Shown here one piece after another: positions 1 to 8,542 of a stretch of 29,702 nt of DNA (its first letter is position 1; each line of letters begins with the position of its first letter). Location: contig MWDY01000277.1 of NCBI GenBank assembly GCA_002070755.1, positions 1-29,702 on the forward strand, given 5' to 3'. Both the position numbers and the translations under genes were made by a program. The DNA is from Spirochaetes bacterium ADurb.Bin110 (GTDB taxonomy: Bacteria; Spirochaetota; Spirochaetia; Treponematales; Rectinemataceae). The notes beneath the pieces were generated by a model. It was not told where the DNA came from, searched no databases, and was given only the letters and a program-made list of their open reading frames with translations.

Positions 1-440
1 AGCCCCTGCTCGATCTTATCTTGCTCAGACTTCAGTTCTTCTGCTTTAGCTTCCATCTCGGCAATTCGTCGCTCTGCAGAAAGTGCACGATCACGATAGC
101 GTGCGATTTCTTCTTCAGCCGCTTGAGCTTTACGCTCCATAGTAGCAGCGCGCTCCTCGGCTTCGGCAGCCTTTAGTTCAGCCTGGGCTGCTTTTTCTTC
201 GGCTTCCTTGGCATGAGTGCTAAGGCTCTCAAGTTTCTCGGAAATCTCAGTGACCAATCGTATTTGAGCCGCATTCTGACGTTCGAGTTCAGCATTCTGA
301 TTCCTGAGCAGCTCCTCTGCGCGTGTTGTGTCCGCAAGCTGACTCTCCAAGTCCGCGTTTTCTTGTCTCAGTTTTGTAATAAGAACAACCGCTTTTTCGA
401 CCCGCGCTTCTAGCGCGCGAACCTGCTCAAGATTCAACAT
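1..440 (-). CDS. Coiled-coil protein, possibly ZapB-like (partial, runs off the window)
   Basis: Open on the minus strand from ATG at 440 to the window edge (146 codons seen, C-terminus missing). The translation begins MLNLEQVRALEARVEKAV and is almost entirely Ala/Glu/Lys/Gln/Arg/Leu-rich, with no Gly or Pro until the edge, so it should form one long coiled coil. There is no signal peptide or membrane segment, so it is probably cytoplasmic. The start lies 5 nt after the rplT stop, and its Shine-Dalgarno AGGGG overlaps the end of rplT, so it is translationally coupled to the ribosomal-protein operon. Small coiled-coil division factors of the ZapB type look like this, but low-complexity coiled coils cannot be assigned from composition alone. 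The ZapB idea is inference. Confidence 0.7.
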   Translation of the reverse strand, partial: MLNLEQVRALEARVEKAVVLITKLRQENADLESQLADTTRAEELLRNQNAELERQNAAQIRLVTEISEKLESLSTHAKEAEEKAAQAELKAAEAEERAATMERKAQAAEEEIARYRDRALSAERRIAEMEAKAEELKSEQDKIEQG

Positions 441-445
441 ATCTT

Positions 446-805
446 TTACCCCTGAAGGGCTGCTTTAGCCTTCTCCACAATTGCATCGAAAGTTGCCGGG
501 TCGCGCGCAGCCATATCAGCAAGCATCTTTCGATCTACCTTTACATCAGCTTTCGAAAGCCCTTCCATAAAGCGACTATAACTGATATTCCTCATGCGAC
601 AAGCTGCATTTATGCGAGTGATCCAGAGTCTTCTGAAATCTGCTTTTTTATTGCGCCTGTCGTTGTAGGAATCTTGTAGCGCTTTGGCGACCGCATCTTT
701 TGCTGCTTTATGATTGGAATGTCGCCGGCCCCAGTAGCCTTTTGCAAGCTTGAGTGTTTCTTTGCGATGATCTTTTCGTTTTGTTCCATCTATTGCTCTC
801 GGCAT
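446..805 (-). CDS. rplT: Large ribosomal subunit protein bL20
   Basis: 119 residues, the normal bL20 length. It shows the family's basic N-terminus (MPRAIDGTKRKDHRKETLKL), the GYWGRRHSNHKAAKDAV segment and the RRLWITRINAACRMRNISYS core that binds 23S rRNA domain II during early 50S assembly. It is the last of the infC-rpmI-rplT trio, 22 nt after rpmI. The ribosome binding site GGAGG lies about 12 nt before the ATG, with a second purine run (AAAGG) closer in. In many bacteria bL20 represses its own operon by binding the mRNA; no pseudoknot could be confirmed here by eye. The gene reads straight into the coiled-coil gene downstream. Confidence 0.98.
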   Translation of the reverse strand: MPRAIDGTKRKDHRKETLKLAKGYWGRRHSNHKAAKDAVAKALQDSYNDRRNKKADFRRLWITRINAACRMRNISYSRFMEGLSKADVKVDRKMLADMAARDPATFDAIVEKAKAALQG

Positions 806-827
806 AGCCTTTCATCCTCCAATTCTG

Positions 828-1028
828 TTAGCCATAAGGGAGAAGCTTTTTCTTGATCTGGTAAACGGGACCAGAATCAAGGAATCCGGGCTTTCTCAAA
901 TTTCTCTTGCGCTTTGTGGTCTTCTTGGTGAGAATGTGGCGCAAGTTCATTTTCTTATATTTTACTTTGCCGCTAGCTGTAAGTGTATAACGTTTTGCTG
1001 CGGCCTTTTTGGTCTTCATTTTGGGCAT
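828..1028 (-). CDS. rpmI: Large ribosomal subunit protein bL35
   Basis: 66 residues, the usual size. It starts [14 protein letters not shown], continues with the very basic [12 protein letters not shown] stretch and ends [12 protein letters not shown], all characteristic of bL35 of the 50S subunit. It sits between infC and rplT in the conserved order found across bacteria. AAGGAT precedes the ATG at a rather long spacing of about 10 nt. No oddities were seen. Confidence 0.98.
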   Translation of the reverse strand: MPKMKTKKAAAKRYTLTASGKVKYKKMNLRHILTKKTTKRKRNLRKPGFLDSGPVYQIKKKLLPYG

Positions 1029-1047
1029 TATGCACCATCCTTCTAAA

Positions 1048-1620
1048 TCAATGTTCTATTCCCGGGGCGACAGTCATAGTATCGCCTTCTGGCTGTTTTT
1101 TTGCTGCGCTTGTCTTTGGTTGAAGCACCATCGACATAAAACGACCTTCCATAACAGGAGATCGTTCGAGTACATAGGAGCCTTCCAGTTTAGCAAGAAT
1201 TCTTTGAAGGATTTCCTCACCTATTTCCGTATGCGCCAGCTCTCTTCCGCGGAAGCGAATAGTCACTTTGACCTTATTGCCATCCTCTAGGAATTCTCGC
1301 GCATGATTCGCCTTAAAGTCGAGATCGTGCTCAGCGATCTTGGGCTGCATGCGAATTTCCTTGAGTTCCGTGACCTTTGCCCGCTTTTTTGCATCTTTTA
1401 CCTTTTTTTCTTGCTCAAACTTGTACTTGCCATAGTTAAGCAATCTACATACAGGCGGAACGGATTGCGGTGCAACTTCCACGAGGTCGAGTCCGACCTC
1501 ATGTGCGATCCGCAATGCCTCAAGAGTAGGGACTATTCCTCTCTGCTCGCCATTTTCATCGATCAGACGCACTTCGCGCACACGGATCTGCTCGTTGATC
1601 CGCAAATCTTTCTCTGCCAA
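1048..1620 (-). CDS. infC: Translation initiation factor IF-3
   Basis: 190 residues. The N-domain begins [20 protein letters not shown] and contains the [15 protein letters not shown] linker signature. The C-domain carries [17 protein letters not shown] and [15 protein letters not shown], which bind the 30S platform and check initiator tRNA pairing. The start is TTG (complement of 1618-1620), preceded by a perfect AGGAGG at 1625-1630. infC usually uses a rare start codon because IF-3 discriminates against non-AUG starts and so represses itself; TTG here fits that known autocontrol. A short non-conserved tail (about residues 170-190) follows the C-domain. It is the first gene of infC-rpmI-rplT. 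Confidence 0.97.
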   Translation of the reverse strand: MAEKDLRINEQIRVREVRLIDENGEQRGIVPTLEALRIAHEVGLDLVEVAPQSVPPVCRLLNYGKYKFEQEKKVKDAKKRAKVTELKEIRMQPKIAEHDLDFKANHAREFLEDGNKVKVTIRFRGRELAHTEIGEEILQRILAKLEGSYVLERSPVMEGRFMSMVLQPKTSAAKKQPEGDTMTVAPGIEH

Positions 1621-1712
1621 CTGGCCTCCTCTGCCGCAGGCTCGCTTCTCCTAACGGGGGTAAAGAAGCAAGCTCTTTTCTCTGCCTTTTCGACAGCTCA
1701 AAGGCGCGGCGT

Positions 1713-1741
1713 ATATTATCATACTCATCCCTGTAGGTAAA
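1713..1741 (-). promoter_or_regulatory. Candidate sigma-70 promoter of the infC operon
   Basis: On the minus strand, TTTACC (1736-1741) and TAATAT (1713-1718) are separated by 17 bp, about 90 nt upstream of infC. The resulting leader of roughly 85 nt could hold the regulatory structure seen in other infC operons, but no clear terminator/antiterminator pair is visible. Confidence 0.5.
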
Positions 1742-1783
1742 GGCCTGCAGAGATGTTCGTTACAAAATACTCTATGCTAAATA

Positions 1784-2782
1784 CTAAGCGCGGTTCGCGG
1801 AACCGAGTACTTCGATATTCTTGTGCATGTAAAGCTTCTTTAGTTCATCTCGTGCAGGCCCCAGGTATTTGCGCGGATCGAACTCTTCAGGATGCTCAAA
1901 AAGAACTTTTCGCACAATAGCGGTCATGGCAAGCCTTCCATCGGAATCGATGTTGATCTTGCATACCGCACTGCGAGCTGCTTTCCTAAGCTGATCTTCT
2001 GGTATGCCCACAGAGTCTGGGAGTTTCCCACCGTACTGCTCGATCATGCGCACATACTCGACGGGAACCGAGGAAGAACCATGAAGAACAATTGGGAATC
2101 CTGGAATTCGCTTTTCCACTTCTTCGAGGATATCGAAGCGAAGTGGAGGAGGAATCAGCACTCCATCGGCAGTACGAGTACATTGCTCTGGCTTGAACTT
2201 TGCACGACCATGGCTTGTACCAATCGAGATAGCGAGACTATCGACTCCCGTCTTCTTGACGAAGTCTTCGACTTCTTCGGGCCTTGTGTAATGGCTCCTT
2301 TCCGCCGATACCTCATCCTCGATACCTGCAAGCACCCCAAGCTCTCCTTCCACACTTACATAGTCCTTCTGAGCATGGGCAAATTCAACCACTCTTTTTG
2401 TAAGAGCAATATTTTCATCGTAAGGCAGATGAGAACCATCTATCATCACGGAAGAAAAACCGTTTTCTATGCAATCCACGCATAGCTCGAAACTATCACC
2501 ATGATCCAAGTGCAGTACGATGGGAATAGGATAGCCTAGCTCTTTTGCATATTCGACAGCACCTTTTGCCATCGATCGCAGTAATGTAGCATTTGCATAC
2601 TTGCGTGCACCAGAGGATACCTGAAGTATGACAGGGCTTCTCGTCTCAACACAAGCCTGAATAATAGCCTGCATCTGCTCCATGTTGTTAAAATTATAGG
2701 CTGGGATAGCGTATCCACCCTCCATAGCCTTGCGGAAAAGCTCAACACTGTTTACAAGGCCAAGCTCTTTATAACTGATCAT
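1784..2782 (-). CDS. fba: Class II fructose-1,6-bisphosphate aldolase
   Basis: 332 residues from the ATG at 2782, chosen because GGAGG lies 5 nt upstream; a TTG 15 nt earlier would overlap that site. The zinc-dependent aldolase cleaves fructose-1,6-bisphosphate to DHAP and glyceraldehyde-3-phosphate in cytoplasmic glycolysis/gluconeogenesis. Visible motifs: VLHLDHGDS (His91, catalytic Asp93, His94), SVEGELGVLAG (Glu145), SIGTSHGRAK (His191), VLHGSSSVP (His234) and the phosphate-binding KINIDSDGR. Length and motifs fit the long class II subtype found in spirochaetes and other bacteria. The gene has its own upstream promoter and is divergent from the lipoprotein gene. No strong terminator separates it from the infC promoter. 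Confidence 0.97.
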   Translation of the reverse strand: MISYKELGLVNSVELFRKAMEGGYAIPAYNFNNMEQMQAIIQACVETRSPVILQVSSGARKYANATLLRSMAKGAVEYAKELGYPIPIVLHLDHGDSFELCVDCIENGFSSVMIDGSHLPYDENIALTKRVVEFAHAQKDYVSVEGELGVLAGIEDEVSAERSHYTRPEEVEDFVKKTGVDSLAISIGTSHGRAKFKPEQCTRTADGVLIPPPLRFDILEEVEKRIPGFPIVLHGSSSVPVEYVRMIEQYGGKLPDSVGIPEDQLRKAARSAVCKINIDSDGRLAMTAIVRKVLFEHPEEFDPRKYLGPARDELKKLYMHKNIEVLGSANRA

Positions 2783-2829
2783 ATAATCCTCCGACAACCT
2801 AGAAATTCTCTTTGCAGCAGGTTATTGTC

Positions 2830-2858
2830 GTTATATAGAGAATTATGCGATTATGCAA
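2830..2858 (-). promoter_or_regulatory. Candidate fba promoter
   Basis: Minus-strand TTGCAT (2853-2858), 17-bp spacer, TATAAC (2830-2835), about 48 bp before the fba start. It lies at the very beginning of the open frame of the divergent lipoprotein gene, which argues that the lipoprotein starts downstream of 2853. Confidence 0.6.
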
Positions 2859-2870
2859 CAGGTTTATCAA

Positions 2871-3875
2871 ATGTGGCACACAATTGAGCATTGCTCCACT
2901 TCTTTCTACCGAAGACTCCCTCGCACATCGATGTATATAACCATTGTACTGATCAACCTCTTATTCTCAAGCTGTAAGCATCCAGCTGCACAAGCAATTT
3001 TTGATGAAGCTTTTATGCTTCTCTATCCGGATCTCTCTCAAGCTGTTGCAAGAGAATTCCCGCTAGAGAGTGTAGCAAGCCTTAAAGGCGCTCCACAGCT
3101 TTTGGAAAAAATAATTAAAAAGAAGACCGCAGACAATCAGTCTTTGAATATCTTCATAACGAGTCCATCTGTAGCTGCAGCACTTCAAGAATTTGCCTCT
3201 GAAGATCGCTTTGCGGTAATAAATCTTCTGGCTCCGGCAAATGGCTTTTTTTCTGTTGAATGGGATAATGCTTGGGCATACCAACAGCTAGGACTTCTAG
3301 CGGGCTATCGCGTTGCTGCTCTCCGAAAGGAGACAGCGAAAGATGCCTCCGCAGCTCTGCTCTTTGCTCGTGGTATAGGAAGGAGCGATAAGGAGCTAGA
3401 GGTATTCAATCAAGCCTTTAGAGAAGCCTATCTGCTAGCTACTATTGGCACTAAGCAAAAACAATCTTCAAATGAAGTCGAAATGGTTCCTAAAAACGCC
3501 CTTGAAATCTTCGATGTAGACAATATGAATCTTCCTGGAGATAGGCTCGAGCAGGCTCTCTCTGTGCTGCGACAAATAGAAGAAAAAAAACCCACAATCT
3601 TGATTTTCGCCTGTACAAGCAGGCTTGCTCTGGAGAGAGCCTGCGAGATTCAAGGCATAGATATCATGGCCGATCTAAGAGGTCTTGGAAAGGATATTTC
3701 ACATAAAAGACTATTTGCAGCGCTTGGAGAAAATAGCTCCTACCTTATAAGAGCGCTCCGAAACACAGCAAAAGAAATACAAAATGGAAACACCGAACCT
3801 CATTCAGAATATATAAGACCTGATCTTATATTATCGAAAGAGGCTCGGCGCATACAGCAAAAGCTAAAACCCTAG
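2871..3875 (+). CDS. Putative lipoprotein, possibly periplasmic-binding-protein-like
   Basis: 334 residues from the ATG at 2871. The start is uncertain: ATG codons at 2853 and 2931 are also in frame, and only 2871 has a weak AGG at fair spacing. The N-terminus has a basic stretch (YRRLPR), a hydrophobic core ([12 protein letters not shown]) and a lipobox LFSSC at residues 31-35, so it should be lipid-anchored after export. The mature part has alternating alpha/beta character ([40 protein letters not shown]) and a [21 protein letters not shown] segment, reminiscent of two-lobed type I periplasmic binding proteins. I do not recognise a named family. It overlaps the clpB stop by 4 nt in convergent orientation (CTAG). 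It is divergent from fba and has no transporter gene beside it. Confidence 0.7.
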   Translation: MWHTIEHCSTSFYRRLPRTSMYITIVLINLLFSSCKHPAAQAIFDEAFMLLYPDLSQAVAREFPLESVASLKGAPQLLEKIIKKKTADNQSLNIFITSPSVAAALQEFASEDRFAVINLLAPANGFFSVEWDNAWAYQQLGLLAGYRVAALRKETAKDASAALLFARGIGRSDKELEVFNQAFREAYLLATIGTKQKQSSNEVEMVPKNALEIFDVDNMNLPGDRLEQALSVLRQIEEKKPTILIFACTSRLALERACEIQGIDIMADLRGLGKDISHKRLFAALGENSSYLIRALRNTAKEIQNGNTEPHSEYIRPDLILSKEARRIQQKLKP

Positions 3876-6484
3876 ATGCTTAAAGCTAAAGTATTTTCTT
3901 CTAAAGAGCGCTCAGTGCTAATGGCAAGCTCGCTGCCAGATAGGCTGACATGAATGGTGTCGCCTTCCATGATTTCGCCAGCGAGAATCTTCTTGGCAAT
4001 GGGATTCTCAAGCAAGTTTTGGATTGCCCTTTTGAGAGGACGCGCTCCAAATTGTTCGTCGTATCCTTCCTTTGCGATATAATCGATGGCTTTATCTTCT
4101 ATCTCAAGCTTGATATTCCTCTGCGCAAGCCGCTCTCCGAGCTCACTGAGCCTTAACTGAGCAATCTTGCGGATCATGGATTCATTGAGTCGATCAAAGA
4201 CGACAATCTCATCGATGCGGTTTAGGAATTCTGGCTTGAAGTACGTCTTGAGAAGTCCATCGATCCGATCTCGAATCTCGTCCATGCTTTTCATGGTGAG
4301 AATGAACTCCGAGCCTATGTTGCTCGTCATGATGATAATGACATTGCGAAAATCTACGACTCTTCCTTGACCATCGGTAAGGCGGCCGTCATCCAGGAGC
4401 TGTAGAAGAACATTGAATACCTCTGGGTGGGCCTTTTCGATCTCATCGAATAGCACGACAGAATAAGGGCGCCTTCTCACTGCTTCGGTTAGTTGACCAC
4501 CTTCCTCATAGCCTACATATCCAGGAGGAGCGCCAATGAGCCTCGAAACCGAATGCTTTTCCATGTATTCACTCATATCGATCCGTGTAAGAGCTCGCTC
4601 ATCATTGAAGAGGAATTCGGCTAGCGCTTTTGCAAGCTCTGTCTTTCCAACTCCAGTTGGTCCAACAAAGAGGAAAGAGCCCAGAGGTCGGCGTGGATCT
4701 GAAAGCCCCGCCCTATTGCGACGTATTGCATCCGCTACAGCTCGCAGCGCTCTTTCTTGACCGATTACTCTCTTACCTAACTGACTCTCTAGCTCGACAT
4801 ATTTTTGTATTTCGCTCGAAAGCATCTTGGAAACAGGAATGCCTGTCCAAAGAGACACGACTTTGGCTATGTCTTCGTCGGAGACTTCTTCGCGCAGAAG
4901 TCTTGGCTTGCCTTCTTCTTCTTGGACTTTCTTGGATAATTCCTCGAGTTTTTGCTGAACTTCGACGAGCTTGCCATATTTGATCTCAGATGCTTTGGCG
5001 AGCTGACCTTCACGTACAAGCTGATCCACTTGAATCTTGTATTCTTCGATCTGCTGCTTAAGTTGACGAATTTCCTCAATCAACTGCTTTTCTTGCTGCC
5101 AACGGGCCATCATTTCATCGCGTTTTTCGGAAAGCTCGGCTATCTCTTTTTCGAGTTTGCTCCGTCGTTCTATAGAAGCAGGGTCTGTCTCTTTTTTAAG
5201 AGCATCTGCCTCCATTCGAAGCTGAATCAATCTGCGTTGTATCTGATCGAGCTCAGTTGGCTGGCTCTCGATCTCCATCTTGAGTCTAGAAGCTGCTTCA
5301 TCGACAAGATCTATAGCTTTGTCTGGCAGGAATCGAGAGGTGATATAGCGATCGGATAGAACTGCCGCTGCTATAAGCGCATCATCGCGAATTCGCACAC
5401 CATGGTGCACCTCATAGCGCTCCTTTAGACCGCGCAAAATGGCAATCGTATCCTCTACACTGGGAGGGGCGCAATAGATCGGCTGAAACCTGCGTTCGAG
5501 CGCTGCATCCTTTTCGATATGCTTGCGATACTCATCGAGAGTAGTCGCACCTATAGCGCGGAGTTCTCCACGGGCAAGCGCTGGCTTTAAGAGGTTCGAG
5601 GCATCCATGGCTCCTTCCGCTGCTCCGGCTCCGACTAGAGTATGCAGTTCATCGATAAAGAGTATGATTTTGCCTTCGGATTTGGTTATCTCAGTGATGA
5701 CAGCCTTTAGCCTCTCCTCGAATTCGCCACGAAATTTGCTTCCAGCCACTATAGCTCCTAAATCGAGCGCAAGAACCTTTTTATCTTTTAGACTGTCTGG
5801 AACATCGCCCGATATAATGCGCTGCGCTAAGCCTTCGACAATGGCCGTTTTTCCTACGCCTGGCTCCCCTATGAGCACGGGATTATTCTTTGTTCTTCTG
5901 GAAAGAACCTGCATTACCCGGCGGATTTCTTCATCTCGACCAATTACAGGATCGAGCTTGCCTGCGCGAGCAAGGGCGGTGAGATCGCGGGTGTATTTTT
6001 CTAATACCTGGTACTTTTCTTCTGCATTTTCATCGGAAGCGGTCTGCGAGCCTCTTATCGATTTTAGGGCTGCAAGCACCCCTTCGTGCGTGACTCCTAT
6101 CGATCTAAGCAAAGACGCGGCCCTGGACTCTACAATTAAAAGCGCTAAGAAAAGGTGCTCGCTCGCAACGAATTCGTCCTTCATCGATTCGGATTCGGAC
6201 TCGGCTTTAGCGATAACCTTTTGCATTGCTGGAGAAAAATAGACCTGAGCGGCTTCACCATAAGTCTTTGGCAGAGTTTTGAGCAGATCAGCAAGCCTTT
6301 GCTCCAGCTTGGCCCGATCTATTCCTAACCGGTCTATGATCGAAGAGACGACTCCTCCCTCCTGATCCAATAGAGCTAAGAGAAGATGTTCAGGTTCTAT
6401 AGAGCTGTGATCATTCTTCTGAGCTATGGAAGCTGCATCGCGGAGCGCTTCCTGAGCTTTTAAAGTAAAATTTTCGTAATTCAT
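3872..6484 (-). CDS. clpB: ATP-dependent disaggregase ClpB (Hsp100)
   Basis: 870 residues, full length for ClpB. Domains in order: N-domain repeats (about 1-145); first AAA+ module with Walker A GEPGVGKT (206-213) and Walker [10 protein letters not shown]; the coiled-coil M domain (about 400-520, rich in Lys/Glu/Gln, with [15 protein letters not shown]), which distinguishes ClpB from protease-linked ClpA/ClpC; second AAA+ module with [14 protein letters not shown], the pore loop GYVGYEEGG and [13 protein letters not shown]; and the C-terminal oligomerisation domain. The hexamer threads aggregated proteins and works with DnaK. The ATG at 6484 is preceded by AAGGA. No CIRCE inverted repeat is visible upstream; a sigma-70-like promoter is. 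Nothing appears truncated. Confidence 0.98.
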   Translation of the reverse strand: MNYENFTLKAQEALRDAASIAQKNDHSSIEPEHLLLALLDQEGGVVSSIIDRLGIDRAKLEQRLADLLKTLPKTYGEAAQVYFSPAMQKVIAKAESESESMKDEFVASEHLFLALLIVESRAASLLRSIGVTHEGVLAALKSIRGSQTASDENAEEKYQVLEKYTRDLTALARAGKLDPVIGRDEEIRRVMQVLSRRTKNNPVLIGEPGVGKTAIVEGLAQRIISGDVPDSLKDKKVLALDLGAIVAGSKFRGEFEERLKAVITEITKSEGKIILFIDELHTLVGAGAAEGAMDASNLLKPALARGELRAIGATTLDEYRKHIEKDAALERRFQPIYCAPPSVEDTIAILRGLKERYEVHHGVRIRDDALIAAAVLSDRYITSRFLPDKAIDLVDEAASRLKMEIESQPTELDQIQRRLIQLRMEADALKKETDPASIERRSKLEKEIAELSEKRDEMMARWQQEKQLIEEIRQLKQQIEEYKIQVDQLVREGQLAKASEIKYGKLVEVQQKLEELSKKVQEEEGKPRLLREEVSDEDIAKVVSLWTGIPVSKMLSSEIQKYVELESQLGKRVIGQERALRAVADAIRRNRAGLSDPRRPLGSFLFVGPTGVGKTELAKALAEFLFNDERALTRIDMSEYMEKHSVSRLIGAPPGYVGYEEGGQLTEAVRRRPYSVVLFDEIEKAHPEVFNVLLQLLDDGRLTDGQGRVVDFRNVIIIMTSNIGSEFILTMKSMDEIRDRIDGLLKTYFKPEFLNRIDEIVVFDRLNESMIRKIAQLRLSELGERLAQRNIKLEIEDKAIDYIAKEGYDEQFGARPLKRAIQNLLENPIAKKILAGEIMEGDTIHVSLSGSELAISTERSLEENTLALSI

Positions 6485-6526
6485 AGTGTTTTTCCTTTGT
6501 GGTTGAAAAGAGATTTTTCATTATTA

Positions 6527-6556
6527 AGTATACAAATTCAGACATGAGTTAGGCAA
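6527..6556 (-). promoter_or_regulatory. Candidate clpB promoter
   Basis: Minus-strand TTGCCT (6551-6556) and TATACT (6527-6532) with an 18-bp spacer, about 43 bp before the clpB start. It resembles the housekeeping consensus. I found no TTAGCACTC/GAGTGCTAA pair for HrcA. Confidence 0.5.
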
Positions 6557-6632
6557 ATGAAGTTATATAAATTGCTCGGCAGCACCTAATAGCTGTGTAT
6601 TGTAGAGTGACTATGAATTAAGCGAACGTTTA

Positions 6633-7109
6633 TTATTCTTCCTCGAATTCGGGGACTTTTGCCTTGAGCGAGCGGATAAAATCATCTCCGCTCACCCCCT
6701 TCTTGAGCGCGATGAATACAACATTATCTCGTCCCGATATCGTGCCAATTACTTCATCGAAGCCCATATTGTCTATTGCAAGCGCGACCGAATCCGAATG
6801 CCCTGAAAAAGTCCGCACAACGACGAGGCTCTGATTCCAATCGATCGAAACATAACCTCGCAAAAAGTCCTGAATATAGTGACGCTCTGATTCTCGGCGT
6901 TCTTCTTCGGAAGGGATGGAATAGTAATAGCCGGAATGCCCGTCTGAGAGCTTTCCTACCTTTAAATACTTCAAATCGCGAGAAAGTGTTGCCTGTGTCA
7001 CCGAATAGCCATGATCTTCCAAAAGCTGAAGCAGCTTTTCCTGCGAATCGACTCTGTTCTCTTTGATGATGGCTTTTATTACCTTTAATCGCTCCGCTCG
7101 TTCTTTCAT
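6633..7109 (-). CDS. argR: Arginine repressor ArgR
   Basis: 158 residues, standard for ArgR. The N-terminal winged helix includes the recognition segment YSVTQATLSRDLKYLKVGK (about 35-53). The C-terminal hexamerisation/arginine-binding domain includes DNMGFDEVIGTISGRDNVVFIAL (about 112-135). Where E. coli has GTIAGDD this protein has GTISGRD, so one of the two aspartates at the arginine site is Arg; the second is kept. The family senses arginine and represses biosynthesis or activates catabolism. The ATG is preceded by GGAGAG. A palindrome lies over its own promoter, consistent with autoregulation. No arginine genes are adjacent. Confidence 0.95.
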   Translation of the reverse strand: MKERAERLKVIKAIIKENRVDSQEKLLQLLEDHGYSVTQATLSRDLKYLKVGKLSDGHSGYYYSIPSEEERRESERHYIQDFLRGYVSIDWNQSLVVVRTFSGHSDSVALAIDNMGFDEVIGTISGRDNVVFIALKKGVSGDDFIRSLKAKVPEFEEE

Positions 7110-7138
7110 AATCTCTCCGATAGTTCTACTATTGCCAC

Positions 7139-7168
7139 CTTATAATTAATTATTGCATAGGTATGCAA
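7139..7168 (-). promoter_or_regulatory. argR promoter with overlapping palindromic operator
   Basis: Minus strand: -35 TTGCAT (7163-7168), 18-bp spacer, -10 TATAAG (7139-7144). The palindrome TTGCATA-GG-TATGCAA occupies 7153-7168 on the plus strand and covers the -35 box. ARG boxes are 18-bp imperfect palindromes with a T/A-rich centre; this site has a GG centre but suitable size and position, so an ArgR autoregulatory site is likely though not proven. Confidence 0.55.
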
Positions 7169-7282
7169 AAAAGGCAAGGAAAACCAATGAAGAGTCCTGG
7201 ACGCAAAAAAATGCAACATGATCACCTTTTCATAAATTTGTTCTGCACCCCGATGCAGGGCTATCGCCCTTGCTTAATGACT

Positions 7283-8542
7283 CTATTCTCTTCTCAGGAC
7301 TGTCACACAATTGGTGACGCTGGAGCCCCCCACATTGAACGTCACACCAATCGATGGAGTTTTCTTTGCTAAAGTCGCTCCAATGGGCCGGCCTATAAGC
7401 TGCTTATAAATAAGAGCATGCATGGAGACGCCGGTCGCACCAACCGGATGCCCTTTTGCTTTCAGACCTCCTGAAAGGTTTATGGCACAGCGCGAATCAT
7501 CCCGGGTAAAGCGACCTTCCATGTAATCGAATCCTGAGCGCCCCTCTGCGGAGAGACCCAGAGCTTCGGTGCATAAAAGCTGATTGATGGTGAAACAATC
7601 GTGTACTTCTGCGATATCAACATCGGAGAAAATAATTCCGGCTTCGGCAAATGCCTGTTGTACGGCCTTTTTGCCCGCTATGAGCTCATGCATATTTTGG
7701 CGCGTGGATAATGCAAAGCGTTCGTTTGCATGACCAATTCCAGCGACTTTGACAGCCTTTTCCGACTTTGCGATCGAAATAGTGTCACATGCAAGCAGTA
7801 CCGCCGCAGCCCCATCGCTGACAAGCGAACAGTCGTGGAGCCTCAAAGGCTCTGCGATAATGGGATTTTTTTCATCTGGAAGTGCAAGAATTGCATCAGC
7901 GTCTATAAGCCCTAATCTATCTGCAGGCCCTCCTTTTCCAAAGTGAGCAAGAGGATTATCGATGCCATTTCGATAATTGAGTGCGGAGACTGCAGCAAAC
8001 ATTCGCGCAAGCTGGGATCGGCTAAAGCCATACTGCGCTGCATAGCCTTTTGCATATTCAGCGAATAGACCTGGGAATGTATAGCCTCTGGCTCCTTCTT
8101 CAGGCCAATAGGAGCATGTAGCGAGCGCATGCGTAACGCCCTTGCTGTCGAGAAGATTCATCTTTTCGACGCCAATCACAAGAGCGATATTCACTCGGCC
8201 TGCTTCAATCGCATAAAGGGCGCTGTACAGAGCTGCCGATCCTGATGCACATGCATCTTCACATCGATACATGGGCTTGAATCTCAAAGCCTCAGGATCG
8301 ATTTCCGTCGCGAATGCGGCAATATGCTCTTGGTTTGCAAATAAGCCAGGCGCGCAGGAACCCACCCATACCGCATCGATATCCTGCGCCTCTATGCCCG
8401 CATCTGCAATCGCGCCCCTACCTGCCTCTTGCATTAGATCATAAATGGATTTAAGGTCAATGACCTCCCCTGTCTCCTTGTTCTTTTTGACAAAATTGCC
8501 AAACTGGGTATTGTATGCTCCGATAATGCTCACTTTTGCCAC
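7283..8542 (-). CDS. Thiolase, SCP2/archaeal acetoacetyl-CoA type
   Basis: 419 residues. Nucleophilic Cys98 lies in CEDACASGSAALYSA; His314 in AEVHDCFTINQ; His365 in GGLKAKGHPVGATG; a glycine-rich C-terminus FNVGGSSVTNC follows. The HDCF motif and overall pattern place it in the SCP2/sterol-carrier thiolase group, which includes the archaeal acetoacetyl-CoA thiolase and PhlC, rather than the AtoB/FadA group. Members transfer acyl groups between CoA thioesters and a carbon nucleophile, or the reverse. The start is GTG at 8542, preceded by GAGGG; it overlaps the alpha/beta hydrolase by 13 nt. It is the last gene of the KAS III-liv-hydrolase-thiolase run. The DUF35 OB-fold partner that often accompanies this type is not in the window. 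The exact substrate is unknown. Confidence 0.88.
   Translation of the reverse strand: MAKVSIIGAYNTQFGNFVKKNKETGEVIDLKSIYDLMQEAGRGAIADAGIEAQDIDAVWVGSCAPGLFANQEHIAAFATEIDPEALRFKPMYRCEDACASGSAALYSALYAIEAGRVNIALVIGVEKMNLLDSKGVTHALATCSYWPEEGARGYTFPGLFAEYAKGYAAQYGFSRSQLARMFAAVSALNYRNGIDNPLAHFGKGGPADRLGLIDADAILALPDEKNPIIAEPLRLHDCSLVSDGAAAVLLACDTISIAKSEKAVKVAGIGHANERFALSTRQNMHELIAGKKAVQQAFAEAGIIFSDVDIAEVHDCFTINQLLCTEALGLSAEGRSGFDYMEGRFTRDDSRCAINLSGGLKAKGHPVGATGVSMHALIYKQLIGRPIGATLAKKTPSIGVTFNVGGSSVTNCVTVLRRE

Noticed and set aside
1621..1783. Attenuator or L20-binding leader in front of infC
   Set aside because: No convincing terminator/antiterminator pair or pseudoknot was visible by eye; would need covariance-model search.
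5523..6242. Plus-strand open frame of 239 codons
   Set aside because: Antisense to the clpB AAA+ module; Ser/Ala/Arg-rich mirror of conserved ClpB codons with no recognisable domain.
6485..6632. Possible CIRCE/HrcA control of clpB
   Set aside because: No TTAGCACTC-N9-GAGTGCTAA or close variant could be found; only an ordinary promoter is visible.
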